NCBI GenBank assembly: GCA_027488845.1
Contig: JAIYBC010000063.1
Location: 62,001 to 126,000, forward strand
DNA from: Verrucomicrobiales bacterium
GTDB lineage: Bacteria; Verrucomicrobiota; Verrucomicrobiia; Limisphaerales; UBA9464
Length of the DNA: 64,000 nucleotides
Direction: 5' to 3'
The notes below the pieces were generated by a model that saw only the letters and a list, made by a program, of their open reading frames with translations, was not told where the DNA came from and did no database searches. Each line of letters begins with the position of its first letter. Position 1 is the stretch's first letter. This document shows positions 55,301 through 63,200 of the stretch, piece after piece. A program made the translations under genes and the position numbers.

Positions 55301-56040
55301 CGGTGCGGGCCTTGGGCTTCCCCGCGGGTTCCTCCGGTCCTCCGGGCAATGCCCAGTCCTTCGTCTGGACGCGGCCGCTCCGCGAGGAGCAGGTCGCCTG
55401 GCCCGCCCGTCCGTTGCCGCCCGCGAACCGCTTCCATCCGGACGTCCGGGCTCGCCTGCTGGGGTACCGCCTCACACCCAGGCTTCTCGTTCCGGTTCCG
55501 GTTCCCGGTCAGGTGCCCGAGGAATTCGCCCAGGTCCGCCGCGCCGGGGTGTTGATCGGACGTTCCGGCGTCCGTGGATCCACTTCGTTCGAGGTGGCCG
55601 GCGACGGGCCGGACCGGGGATTGCTCCGGCTGAAGGGCCTGGTCGGTCGGACACCGACTTCCGGGATCGATCCCAACACCATGACCCTGCGCCGGGCCGA
55701 TCGGCCGTCCGACGACCTCCTTCCCGTGGCGCTCTACCGTCAGGTGGTCGCCACCGGAGAGATCCAGCAGGTCTCCCCGCTCCTCGAGCGGATCGCCTGG
55801 AACTCCGTGCCGGTTCCGGGGTCGTTCCTCCCGGACGGCATCCTCCGCGATCCCTACGTCGCCGTGGCCGACGCGATGTCGGGTACCTCGGGCCAGCTCG
55901 AGTTCTACCTCCTCGACACCCAGCCCGCGGTGGCCGGGGAAACCTACCGCTACCTGCTCCTGCGCTTCGACGCGGTGACCGGCGAGATGACCGAAACCAT
56001 TCCGGCCGGTGAACTGACCTTCCCCGAGGAGGTCCCATGA
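52360..56040 (+). CDS. Giant exported protein (1226 aa), fibronectin-like segments
   Basis: It starts at the ATG that overlaps the previous stop (ATGA) and has a signal peptide (LLRFLGLLALMTALVRAQ). Several segments look like fibronectin type III-style beta-sandwiches (PDLAATGDRTVLLRWATPESLRGSAARYTGVILWRVD; RRPVFRLRWTANPDSGNDLTTHYEVFRAV; QPAMLLTWTCPPRGVARFEIVMKAESLP). The phrases LPAPLLATPKSTTTADGQPAMLLTW and LRWAT/LRWTA/LTWTC recur about every 150-300 residues, so the protein is probably a chain of such modules. No catalytic motif, C-terminal sorting sequence or repeat-linked calcium motif was found. The third gene of the operon starts inside its stop. It presumably works with its two neighbours outside the cytoplasm. 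Confidence 0.78.
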   Translation: MKPPPSLLRFLGLLALMTALVRAQMVPEAVVTTGTSAVDGTGRPWIYVHWQTGTDVSEDRMFSVHTKAGPPDGPGVFVLREAVAPATVPSLLAVHLSRAANLGRPPEPWAAAVDVLAERLEAPPGLDLPGKFSALMSARPRDRRLADLLRMMSPREPALAMALGRGWAGLAEVPEGSPVTVELRDWDPVRQIAGGVVGRLVVTAGRPAPLPAPGMPVQVPDLAATGDRTVLLRWATPESLRGSAARYTGVILWRVDAAEAESRNWHREPPTAEALDALSRNSPGLAARVTPEPLNPTRLLDANEVADFRPGPADLDRFHYVGDDNGARNPATAGGVPRPFFEDGARFYYFGAAADLLGRPGIVSPGGLGVARWTLSPSTPVLEVGVEQGYLDPGLPVTAPRRPVFRLRWTANPDSGNDLTTHYEVFRAVPGPDGTVDLAQFQDPVRRNALRPLAMVPHAAGGAEVRFLDTNTTPTADFVGRSFAFALRAVRERPWGRVVSAFGPPVTASIRDLTTFPAVPAGGPLPVLSNCPRVSVLPDGTVDEAVDPGDLGGGRSHYRVLCTRGDAGVLWAEFRVLVQGQETARERVFFPADDLALPAEIRFVADSAPQVFCVVGSDSGATSPLPGATLNGVVPAAGRRTVLRFTARALDDASLAANPVFAAPLLGQAILPVTALSVTEAGLVEGTLDAADGTYLVSRLGSTGGHGRVQGGRILFFDPAAVPGAPVPAGYSARVVSQSLLPGAGDCPQVLEDPTGSGQLRPVVLRFRLTPGTHQYRIWRSVDSGTLELVGQAPERFQPTDPNREVVYRDIALPPDAALVEYFAQLSGRDGQDGPMIPIGKVVPARPLPAPLLATPKSTTTADGQPAMLLTWTCPPRGVARFEIVMKAESLPVDPSVRPSWVGSVGLYNLAGAGGTASPARSTFQQVNRAAAQLMDLFQFDDRERALTGFVGSELVEDPPDSGRFTFELRVQRGVRYGGITVRALGFPAGSSGPPGNAQSFVWTRPLREEQVAWPARPLPPANRFHPDVRARLLGYRLTPRLLVPVPVPGQVPEEFAQVRRAGVLIGRSGVRGSTSFEVAGDGPDRGLLRLKGLVGRTPTSGIDPNTMTLRRADRPSDDLLPVALYRQVVATGEIQQVSPLLERIAWNSVPVPGSFLPDGILRDPYVAVADAMSGTSGQLEFYLLDTQPAVAGETYRYLLLRFDAVTGEMTETIPAGELTFPEEVP

Positions 56041-58112
56041 GATTCCGGAACCTGTTCCACGTCGTCGTCGCGGCCGTCGGGGTCGTCGCGCAGGAGGCAG
56101 CCCCGCAGCCCCGGCTGCCTTGGATCACCGGCACGCCCACCGAGCTCTTCGGAAGCGTGGAGGCGGACGGCAATTCCCCGGAACGTTGGATGGTGGCGGA
56201 CCGCGCCTCCGGCTTGGTGCGCTGGATCCGGTTGGACGGCACCAACGTGGGCTCCTTCCCGGTGCGCGCCTCCGGCCTTGGAAGGATCGAGACCGCCGCG
56301 TTCGTCCGCTCGGGAGGTGCGTTCGGAGCCGTGGCCGTCGGGGATCCCATCGGGAACCGCCTCGCGGTGGTCCCACATCGCCCGACGTCCGAGGTGCAAC
56401 CGGTGTTCCTCGACGGCGTGATCGGCCCTTCGTCGTTGGCCGCGTTCCAGTCCCGCATCGCCGGCGAGGATCCCCTGGCCTCGCAGCTGATGGTCGCCTC
56501 GGGCGACAACGGCTCGCCGACACCGCTGCGTCTGTCACTGCATGGCCCCCGCGGTTCGATGCTGCCTTGGCCGGCGCCCCCGTTGTCCGAACCCGCACGG
56601 GCGGGCCATGCCTTCCGCATCACCCGCGCCGGCGCCGAGTCGGCGGGCTTCCTCGTCGGGGGGCGGTTCCTCGCCTGGACCGCCGGGGACGCGGGCCTGG
56701 AATCGCGGCCGGCCGTGGCCGACGTGGCCGCAGGCTCCGATTGGGTCGCCGACTTCTTCCGCCCCGACGGCGACTTCGCCGGCTTGGTGTTCTTCCGGCG
56801 CGGCAGCTCCACCGTGGACTTCCGTCAACTCCGCCGCACCGGCGGCGAGGAACCGCCGGCATCGGACCCGGTGGGCTACGACCTGGGCCTGCCGGTGGAA
56901 GCGCTGCTGGCCGGCGGCTTGGGAACCGAACGCTGGTTGCTGGTGCTGTCGGGACGCGAGGCGCGGCTCTTCGATTTCGACGGGACGAACCCTCCGCGCA
57001 CGCGGCAGTCGTTCTCCTCCGATGGTGCGCTTTCCTTCACCGCCGCGGCGATACGGCCGGACGGCGGGCTGCTGTTGCTCGAGGGCGAATCCGGTCGGTC
57101 TTCCGCCTGGAGCCTCTATCCGCTGCAGGAGGGACGACACGTCCTCGCCGCACGGGGAACCCTGGCGGAGTTGCCGGCCGGATCCCGCCGCGGCAGCCAG
57201 GTCTTCGCCTTCACCGCCGATCCCGTTCGGAACCGCGAGGCCCGACTGATCGCGTTGGGCCGGGCGTCCGACTGGGGAACCTCGGTTCTCGAGGACGCAC
57301 GGGTGCTTGCGGAGACGGACCGCGGATCGTCCTCTGGGCTCGGCGATCCCGAGGCGGTTTCCCCGGAGATCCGCAACGTCGCCGGCGGCTTCCTGTCGGT
57401 GAACCAGTTCTCACCGCTGCATTCCCTGTTCAGCTACGCCACGCCGGAGTCCGTGTCGGCGCCACGGATCCGATTCGAGCCCCGACCCGGACGGTTTTCC
57501 CAACCGATCCAGGTCGCCGTCGCTGTGGACGGCCTTTCTTCGCCGACGTTCTTCATCCAGTCCGGGGCCAACCCCGCTTGGACCCAGGTCTCCGGTCCGA
57601 TCACCGTGTCGAACTCCCTCACGCTGCGGGCCTGGGCGCGCGGTACGGACGGCGTGGCCACACCGGTCGCCTTCGCCGAGTACCGCATCCAGACGGCCGA
57701 TCCGCTGGCCCCGGCCCAACCCGTGGACCTCAACGGGAACGGCATCCCGGATGAAGTGGAACGCGGGCTGCCGACGGATGGAGACCAGGACGCCGACTCC
57801 TACCCGGATGGCGAGGAGTGGCTGGCCGGTTCCGATCCCGCGGACCCGAGGAGCACTCCTCCCGGCTCGGGGGGAGGAGAGCCTCCGGTGTTGGTGCTCC
57901 TGGGAATCGACATCGGGCCGGAACCACGGATCCGGCTGCGTCTGTTCGGCCGCGCGGGCGTGCTGCATGCGTTGCAATCGGCGGAGGTCATCGCACCGGG
58001 AGCCTGGTCGGACGCGGCGCCCGCCGCGGTCATGCCGGCCTCGGGATCGATGGAATTCAGCCTGCCGATGACCGATCCGGCGATCCGGTTCTTCCGCGGA
58101 CAATCCCGCTGA
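56037..58112 (+). CDS. Exported protein (691 aa) with chitobiase-C-like and calcium-binding thrombospondin-3-like segments
   Basis: It overlaps the previous stop by ATGA. The N-terminus is a short export signal (LFHVVVAAVGVVAQEA). Residues about 25-460 are repeated beta-strand units resembling a propeller (RWMVADRASGLVRWIRLDG, RWLLVLSGREARLFDFDGTNPP). Residues about 475-550 resemble the CHB_HEX_C module (IRFEPRPGRFSQPIQVAVAVDGLSSPTFFIQSGANPAWTQVSGPITVSNSLTLRAWARG). Next comes an acidic calcium-binding stretch (DLNGNGIPDEVERGLPTDGDQDADSYPDGEEWLAGSDPADPRS). The last 80 residues (RIRLRLFGRAGVLHALQSAEV) form the usual C-terminal sandwich. It ends the operon; no C-terminal anchor is visible. Confidence 0.8.
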   Translation: MRFRNLFHVVVAAVGVVAQEAAPQPRLPWITGTPTELFGSVEADGNSPERWMVADRASGLVRWIRLDGTNVGSFPVRASGLGRIETAAFVRSGGAFGAVAVGDPIGNRLAVVPHRPTSEVQPVFLDGVIGPSSLAAFQSRIAGEDPLASQLMVASGDNGSPTPLRLSLHGPRGSMLPWPAPPLSEPARAGHAFRITRAGAESAGFLVGGRFLAWTAGDAGLESRPAVADVAAGSDWVADFFRPDGDFAGLVFFRRGSSTVDFRQLRRTGGEEPPASDPVGYDLGLPVEALLAGGLGTERWLLVLSGREARLFDFDGTNPPRTRQSFSSDGALSFTAAAIRPDGGLLLLEGESGRSSAWSLYPLQEGRHVLAARGTLAELPAGSRRGSQVFAFTADPVRNREARLIALGRASDWGTSVLEDARVLAETDRGSSSGLGDPEAVSPEIRNVAGGFLSVNQFSPLHSLFSYATPESVSAPRIRFEPRPGRFSQPIQVAVAVDGLSSPTFFIQSGANPAWTQVSGPITVSNSLTLRAWARGTDGVATPVAFAEYRIQTADPLAPAQPVDLNGNGIPDEVERGLPTDGDQDADSYPDGEEWLAGSDPADPRSTPPGSGGGEPPVLVLLGIDIGPEPRIRLRLFGRAGVLHALQSAEVIAPGAWSDAAPAAVMPASGSMEFSLPMTDPAIRFFRGQSR

Positions 58113-58331
58113 GACGGCAGGACCTCCGTGAATTCCCGATCCGTGGTTCCCACAGCCGCGGCTGCCACGCCGCGGGCGATCGCAGCCACGCCCAGGAATT
58201 CGGCGCTCCCGGGTCCTTCTCTTCGTCCGTCGGGACCTCAGCGCCGCTTCGTTTCAACGCTTCAACCACAACCATTCCGGAATCGCCCGTTGTGCATTCC
58301 CGCCGCGGGGTGTCGGGTGCCCACCGACTCC
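58113..58331. other. 219-base gap with phrase-like words, promoter of zinc-ribbon gene
   Basis: This short region contains AATTCCCGATCCGTGGTTCCC and GCCGCGGCTGCCACGCCGCGG, both in the style of the other phrase repeats. No terminator with T-run is evident after the giant-protein operon. Confidence 0.3.
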
Positions 58332-58565
58332 ATGATGACCGAGATCAAGATCGATTGTCGGTGTGGGACCCGCTATGCGTTCGAGGTCGAACCGGAGAAC
58401 GCCCGCATGCCGGTGGAGGTCCGGTGCCCGAACTGCGGTGCCGACGGCACGCCCGCGGCCAACGAATTCCTCAAGGCCCAGGCGCTGGCCCAATCCCATG
58501 GACTGCGCATGGTGCACGACAGCCATCTGCTGGGGGCCCCGCTGAATCCCGGCGTCACGCCCTGA
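58332..58565 (+). CDS. Small zinc-ribbon protein
   Basis: The protein is 77 residues. IDCRCGTRYAFEVEPENARMPVEVRCPNCGADGT forms one zinc ribbon with CxC and CxxC pairs (C9, C11, C32, C35 by eye). The C-terminal part (NEFLKAQALAQSHGLRMVHDSHLLGAPLNPG) is short and unstructured-looking. Such ribbons are common as small cytosolic proteins in Verrucomicrobiota, and no function is known to me. Either of two adjacent ATG codons (58332 or 58335) may be the start. A decayed second copy of the same ribbon lies at about 59990-60072. The track's 145-aa ORF includes upstream non-coding sequence. Confidence 0.65.
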   Translation: MMTEIKIDCRCGTRYAFEVEPENARMPVEVRCPNCGADGTPAANEFLKAQALAQSHGLRMVHDSHLLGAPLNPGVTP

Positions 58566-58940
58566 TCCGACGTCGGTCCGGACGGAGGGGAAAGGGATCT
58601 CACGCAAAGTGGGACCCCACGCAGAATCTCCAAGACGCCAACAGGGAACCGGATGTGGATCGCCTGTCTCACGGGAACCTCCCTGGAATCGGCGTCCTCG
58701 CATGAACGACTCCCATTTCCCGGTCCCGGTTGGACCTTGGGTTGTGCGGCCATCCGCGTCCCCAGCGGATTCCCAGGTCACCGGTCCGATCACCGTGTCC
58801 GACTCCCCCACGCTGCGGGCGATTGCGGTCGCATTGGAGACATCCGCGACCCTGGCTGGCGGCTCGAAGCACCGTGCCCCTCCCGCCTCGGATTCCCGGT
58901 TTCGATCCCGCTCCGGTCATCTTCCGGCTGGGTTCCCAGA
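58566..58940. pseudogene. Decayed fragment of a CHB_HEX_C-like module, with phrase repeat
   Basis: CCCAGGTCACCGGTCCGATCACCGTGTCCGACTCCCCCACGCTGCGGGC at 58772-58820 matches 57583-57631 of the upstream giant-operon gene at 45 of 49 positions. In frame it reads SQVTGPITVSDSPTLRAIAVALETSATLAGG, the end of a CHB_HEX_C-like module, but nothing complete surrounds it. The left part has the phrase ATCTCACGCAAAGTGGGACCCCACGCAG...TCCAAGACGCCAA (58598-58640). Confidence 0.5.
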
Positions 58941-59372
58941 TCAACCGCTGGACGGCAGATGCAGCCGTTCCAGACCCGGGTAGCGGTCGAATCCGGCGTC
59001 GAACGAAACCAACCGGCATCCGGAAGCGATGGCGAACGCCGCCAGGTAGGCGTCGGTCCAGTGGTTCGTCGGGAATCCCGGCTCGGAAGTCCAGCGGAGG
59101 AAGACCTCGTCGATTCCGGCAGGTTCGTCCAGGAGCACCACCCCGGGCTCGGCAAGGTACCGGTGGACGATGGCCCAAGCCTCCTCCGGGGTGAGAGTCC
59201 GACCGAGGACCCCTTTCCGAGTCGCGAGACGAAGGAAACCCAGGAGGCTGATCCGGCAGAAGGCCATCGTGTCTTGGGCCTGGCTTTGCCAGTAGGCAAC
59301 CGCGGTCGCGTGGTGGACATGGTTCTCATCGACCAGTGCCAGCCAAACGTTCACGTCGAGCAGGTCGGTCAT
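58941..59372 (-). CDS. PIN-domain toxin (VapC-like)
   Basis: This 143-residue protein opens with MTDLLDVNVWLALVDENHVHH, the first PIN acidic motif (Asp6). The later acidic residues are Asp107 in NHWTDAYLAAFA and Asp125 in LVSFDAGFDRYPGL. The second acidic residue of canonical PIN nucleases appears to be missing: the equivalent of 'PLTEAGFVR' reads CRISLLGFLR. The overall form resembles the VapC group first described from Mycobacterium tuberculosis. VapC toxins are magnesium-dependent ribonucleases that cut tRNA or rRNA. Its ATG overlaps the stop of the antitoxin gene (ATGA), as usual for such pairs. Whether the missing acid reduces activity is open. Confidence 0.85.
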   Translation of the reverse strand: MTDLLDVNVWLALVDENHVHHATAVAYWQSQAQDTMAFCRISLLGFLRLATRKGVLGRTLTPEEAWAIVHRYLAEPGVVLLDEPAGIDEVFLRWTSEPGFPTNHWTDAYLAAFAIASGCRLVSFDAGFDRYPGLERLHLPSSG

Positions 59373-59665
59373 GGCGTCGGGCTTGCGGGATTTCCACCCA
59401 ACCCCTGCCGCATCGCATCGTCTTGGTCCTGCAGTTCAGACAACTCGCGGTTGCTCAGGGCCAGCGTCGGGGGAAGGGAAGGGTCCAAACGGATCGCAAC
59501 CGGCGGCAGCGGTCGGATTCGGCGGACACCTTGGACAACAGGACCGCCCCGCAGCCCGGCTTCGACATACCGGGTCAGCAAGTCTTTCAGGCTCATGCCG
59601 TTCTGGGCGGCGCGGGCCTTCACTTCGCGAAACAGGGAATCCGGGAGATCCAAGGTGGTCCGCAT
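59369..59665 (-). CDS. Ribbon-helix-helix antitoxin (VapB-like)
   Basis: This 98-residue protein begins MRTTLDLPDSLFREVKARAAQNGMSLKDLLTRYVEAGLR, a clear ribbon-helix-helix DNA-binding domain with the beta-strand RTTLDLPD. The second half (IRPLPPVAIRLDPSLPPTLALSNRELSELQDQDDAMRQGL) has the 'NRELSELQD' tail that in related antitoxins contacts the PIN toxin. The ATG at 59665 is preferred over the TTG one codon earlier. It forms a toxin-antitoxin module with the downstream PIN gene and probably represses its own promoter as a complex. The surroundings are decayed sequence, consistent with a mobile addiction module. Confidence 0.85.
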   Translation of the reverse strand: MRTTLDLPDSLFREVKARAAQNGMSLKDLLTRYVEAGLRGGPVVQGVRRIRPLPPVAIRLDPSLPPTLALSNRELSELQDQDDAMRQGLGGNPASPTP

Positions 59666-60291
59666 CAACGCATCAAAACATCAGGCGGCCGTATGGGCAA
59701 GAGGCGCCGCGGATGGCTCGACCGTAGGGACAGCAAAGGGATGTCCGGGCTCCGAGAAGGCGCCGATTGCGGGTCCAACCGGTTCTCTTCCTACGAGGAC
59801 TCAAATCCATGCATCTGTCCGCAAAGCGAAGCAAAGGTGGGTTCGCGGGGGTGTCGCGCGGAATCCTGGGGCAGTCAGGAATGGCCGCCGCGGGCATCGC
59901 CGATGCGGACCAGGATGTGGGCCGCAGCCTTGGCCACAACCGTGCCAGGGAGGTTGAGGTTCTCGAACGCGTTGGTCTGAAACAGCGTGGATTGCCCGTG
60001 CCTCACGGACCAGTCGAACAGGGCGTCGAGGTCGAACCGGAGAACGCCCGCGTACCGGTGGAGGTCCAAACGGAGGGGTGAGGGACCTCACGCAAGGACC
60101 CGTCCTCGATGAATCGGGGTGTTTTGCTGCGCTGAAACGGCAGTCACCGGCTCGTTGCGGCCCAAGACGTCTGTCGTGCAGGTGGCTCGCACTCGACGAA
60201 ACGACCTTCAGTTCATCGAGAGCGTCGCCATCGGTCATCTTCGGCGCGGATCGGCCTTGGATGGACCTGTCCCGGCTCATCTGCGAGGGTC
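59666..60291. other. 626-base gap with gene remnants
   Basis: This region holds the vapB promoter side, the decayed zinc-ribbon copy near 60030 and the phrase GAGGGACCTCACGCAAGGA near 60079-60097. The short ORFs listed in both directions have no family resemblance. The upstream region of the GH128-like gene must be at its right end. Confidence 0.4.
59990..60072 (+). pseudogene. Frameshifted copy of the zinc-ribbon gene 58332-58565
   Basis: TCGAGGTCGAACCGGAGAACGCCCGC-CCGGTGGAGGTCC at 60026-60067 matches 58381-58422 over 42 bases with two mismatches. Upstream, another frame still encodes VDCPCLTDQSNRA, corresponding to IDCRCGTRYAF. The second CxxC half is lost, as the sequence runs into CAAACGGAGGGGTGA. 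It is therefore a broken relic. Confidence 0.6.
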
Positions 60292-63200
60292 ATGGCCGTG
60301 TCCAACAGGTCGGGTCGTCCAGGTATCGTCGGCGGGTTCGTGGGCTGCGTGCAGTGGATGCTGGTGGGCTCCGGACTGGCCTTGGCCCTTCTGGTTCCGG
60401 CGGCCGCACAGCAATCCTCGTTGGCCTTGGAAGGGGAGATCCGGACTGCGTCCGCATTGACCAACACCGAGGTCCGGATCACGGGCCGGTCCGAGCTTCG
60501 CCTGTCGTCCGCCACGGACCCGCTGCCGGGTTCGACCGTGGATCTCGGTTCGGCGGACTCGTGGCTCCGCCTTGAGTCGATCCCTCCAAGCCGGGTGGTG
60601 TCGTCGTTCCTCGGCCGGATCCGCGTGGGTGGCGTGGCGGCCGTCCGCGACCGCACGGTGCGGGTCGTGCCGCACGCACAAGGCGCCTGGGTGATCCCCC
60701 ATGGCCTGGGCTTCGAGGCGTTGGAACTGCACGACGGACGTCAATTCTCGGGGAACCGGCGGGGGCTCACGAACTTCGCGTCGCTCGGTCCGTCCGAGCT
60801 CGGGTCGTGGACCGGCGCCGTGGCCTCGATCCGTCTCCGGCGGGGCTACATGGCCACCTTGGCCCAGCGTGCGGACGGCACCGGGACGAGCCGGTGCTAC
60901 GTCGCGCAGGACGCCGACGTGGAGATCCCGCGGCTTCCACCGGGACTGGAGAACGACCTCCGCTTCGTGCGGGTCTTCCCGTGGCGTTGGACGTCGAAGA
61001 AGGGCGTCGCGGGGAACATCGAGACGGGTTTGGCCACCGGCTGGGGCTACGACTGGAACATCGACCGGAACTCCACCGCCGACTGGGAGTACGTGCCGAT
61101 ACGGCAGACACGATGGTGGCCCGGGCTGGACCAGGACTGGCGGAGCCGCGGGGCCACGCACCTCCTGGGATTCAACGAGCCGGACCGGCCCGACCAGGCG
61201 AACATGAGCGTGGCCGACGCCCTCTCCGCCTGGCCGGAGCTGATGTCCACCGGCCTTCGGCTGGGGGCGCCGGCGGTCTCGGACGGAGGCCTGGCTTGGC
61301 TCTACGACTTCACCGACCGTGCCGACGCCGCGGGTCTGCGCGTCGACTTCGTCCCGGTCCACTACTACCGGTGCTTCGGGAATCCGGCCGACGCCGCCGG
61401 GACGGCGAACCAGTTCCGGGCCTTCCTGCAGGAGGTCCACACGCGGGTGCGACGACCGTTGTGGATCACCGAATGGAACAACGGCGCCAACTGGACGACC
61501 TGCGCCGACCCGACCGCGGCGCAGCAGGCGGCGGCCATCGCGGCCATCGTGTCCATGCTCGACGGCCTTCCGTTCGTGGAACGCTACGCCATCTACAACT
61601 GGGTCGAGGACGTCCGCCGGGTGGTCCTCGACAACGGCACGCCGACCGCCGCGGGCGTGGCCTATCGTGACGCGAGGTCGCCCGTCGCCCACCGCCAACG
61701 GCTCCCCGACACGGGCACGGCCCCGGCGCTCCAGCTCGGGTTCGACGGCGACCTTCTCGACGAGTCCGCCAACGGCATCGGCGCGGTGTGGGTCGGGAAT
61801 CCCGCCAGGGTCGCCGGCCGTGTCGGGGAGTCCGTCGCGTTCGACGGTGTCGACGACCACGCCGTGCTGCCGGAAAACCTGGGGCGCTCGACCGACTTCT
61901 CCTTCGCGGCGTGGGTGCGTTGGGATGGCGGACCGCCGTGGCAAAGGATCTTCGACCTCGGCCTCGACACCACGCGCTACCTCTTCCTCACGCCGTCGTC
62001 CGGGTCCGGCACGCTGCGTTTCGCGATCAACACCGGGTCCGGCGAACAGGTCCTCGACGCCCCGGCCCTTTCCGCCGGCCCGTGGGTCCACGTGGCCGTC
62101 TCGGTCGCCGGGAACACCGGGAAGCTGTGGGTCGGCGGCGTGCCCGTCGCGACGAACACGGCGATGACCGCGAACCCCGTGGATGTCGGCGCCCGGAACA
62201 ACTTCCTCGGACGCAGCCAATTCCCGGCGGATCCGCCGTACCGCGGCCGGCTCGACGACGTGCGGTTCGGAACCACGGGACTTGCCGACACCGCGGTGGC
62301 GGCGATGGCCCGGGGAACTCCCCCGCGGTGGAACATGGCCTGGCTCCGCGCACCGGATGCCGTTCCCGGAACCGCCTACTCGGCCTCGCTGACCCGCTTC
62401 GCGACCGGAACCGGATTGCTGCGCTTCGAGAAGCTCGGCGGACCCACGTGGCTGACGGTGGACGGCGACGGAACCCTGCGCGGGAACGTCCCGGCCTCCG
62501 CCGAGGGAGACCAGCGGTTCCGTGTCCGCGTCTTGGACACCTCCGGTGCCGCGGCCGCGACGGACCTCCGGATCCTGGCCGGCTTGGTGACGCGGTCCGT
62601 CGCCGCGTCGGCGGACGACGCCGTGCAGTCGGCCGACGGCTCGGTGCGCCTTCCGGAGGGCGCCTTGTCCCTGGGCGACGGCGGCGGGACTTCCGGCGGG
62701 ATCGCCGGACTCCGGTTCCGCGACCTTCCAATCCCGCTTGGGGTCGCGGTGGAAGGCGCGGAGGTCCGGTTCCGGGCGGTGTCGACGGACGGCAGTGCAG
62801 CCGCCTTGCGGATCACCACGGGCGGCGGCCTCGACCCGGGCGGGTTCACCGCGGTCGCCGGCTCGTTGGGAAGCCGTTTGGACACCTCGCTCGGCGTGGA
62901 CTGGAAACCGACGCCCTGGACCGCGGGCGACTCGGGGCCGGCCCAGACCACACCGAACCTCGCGTCCCTGGTGGAGTCGATGGTCGCCCGCGAGGGCTGG
63001 GCCGAGGGCGGGGCCCTTTCCCTGTACCTCGGTGGAGTCGGGAGACGTTCCGCATCCGCGTTCGATTCAGGCCCCACGAACGCGGCCCGGCTCACGGTGC
63101 GGTTCCGGTCGCGGACGCCCGAGACGGAGTTCCTGGCGGGTTTCCAGTCGGGTGTCGACACGGCGGTCCAGTCGCAACGTGGCATCGTGTCCGTCGGCAT

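Noticed and set aside
59767-60081. 104-aa plus-strand ORF ending in EVEPENARVPVEV
   Set aside because: Only the last 14 residues resemble the zinc-ribbon protein and the cysteine part is in another frame, so it is a relic rather than a gene.
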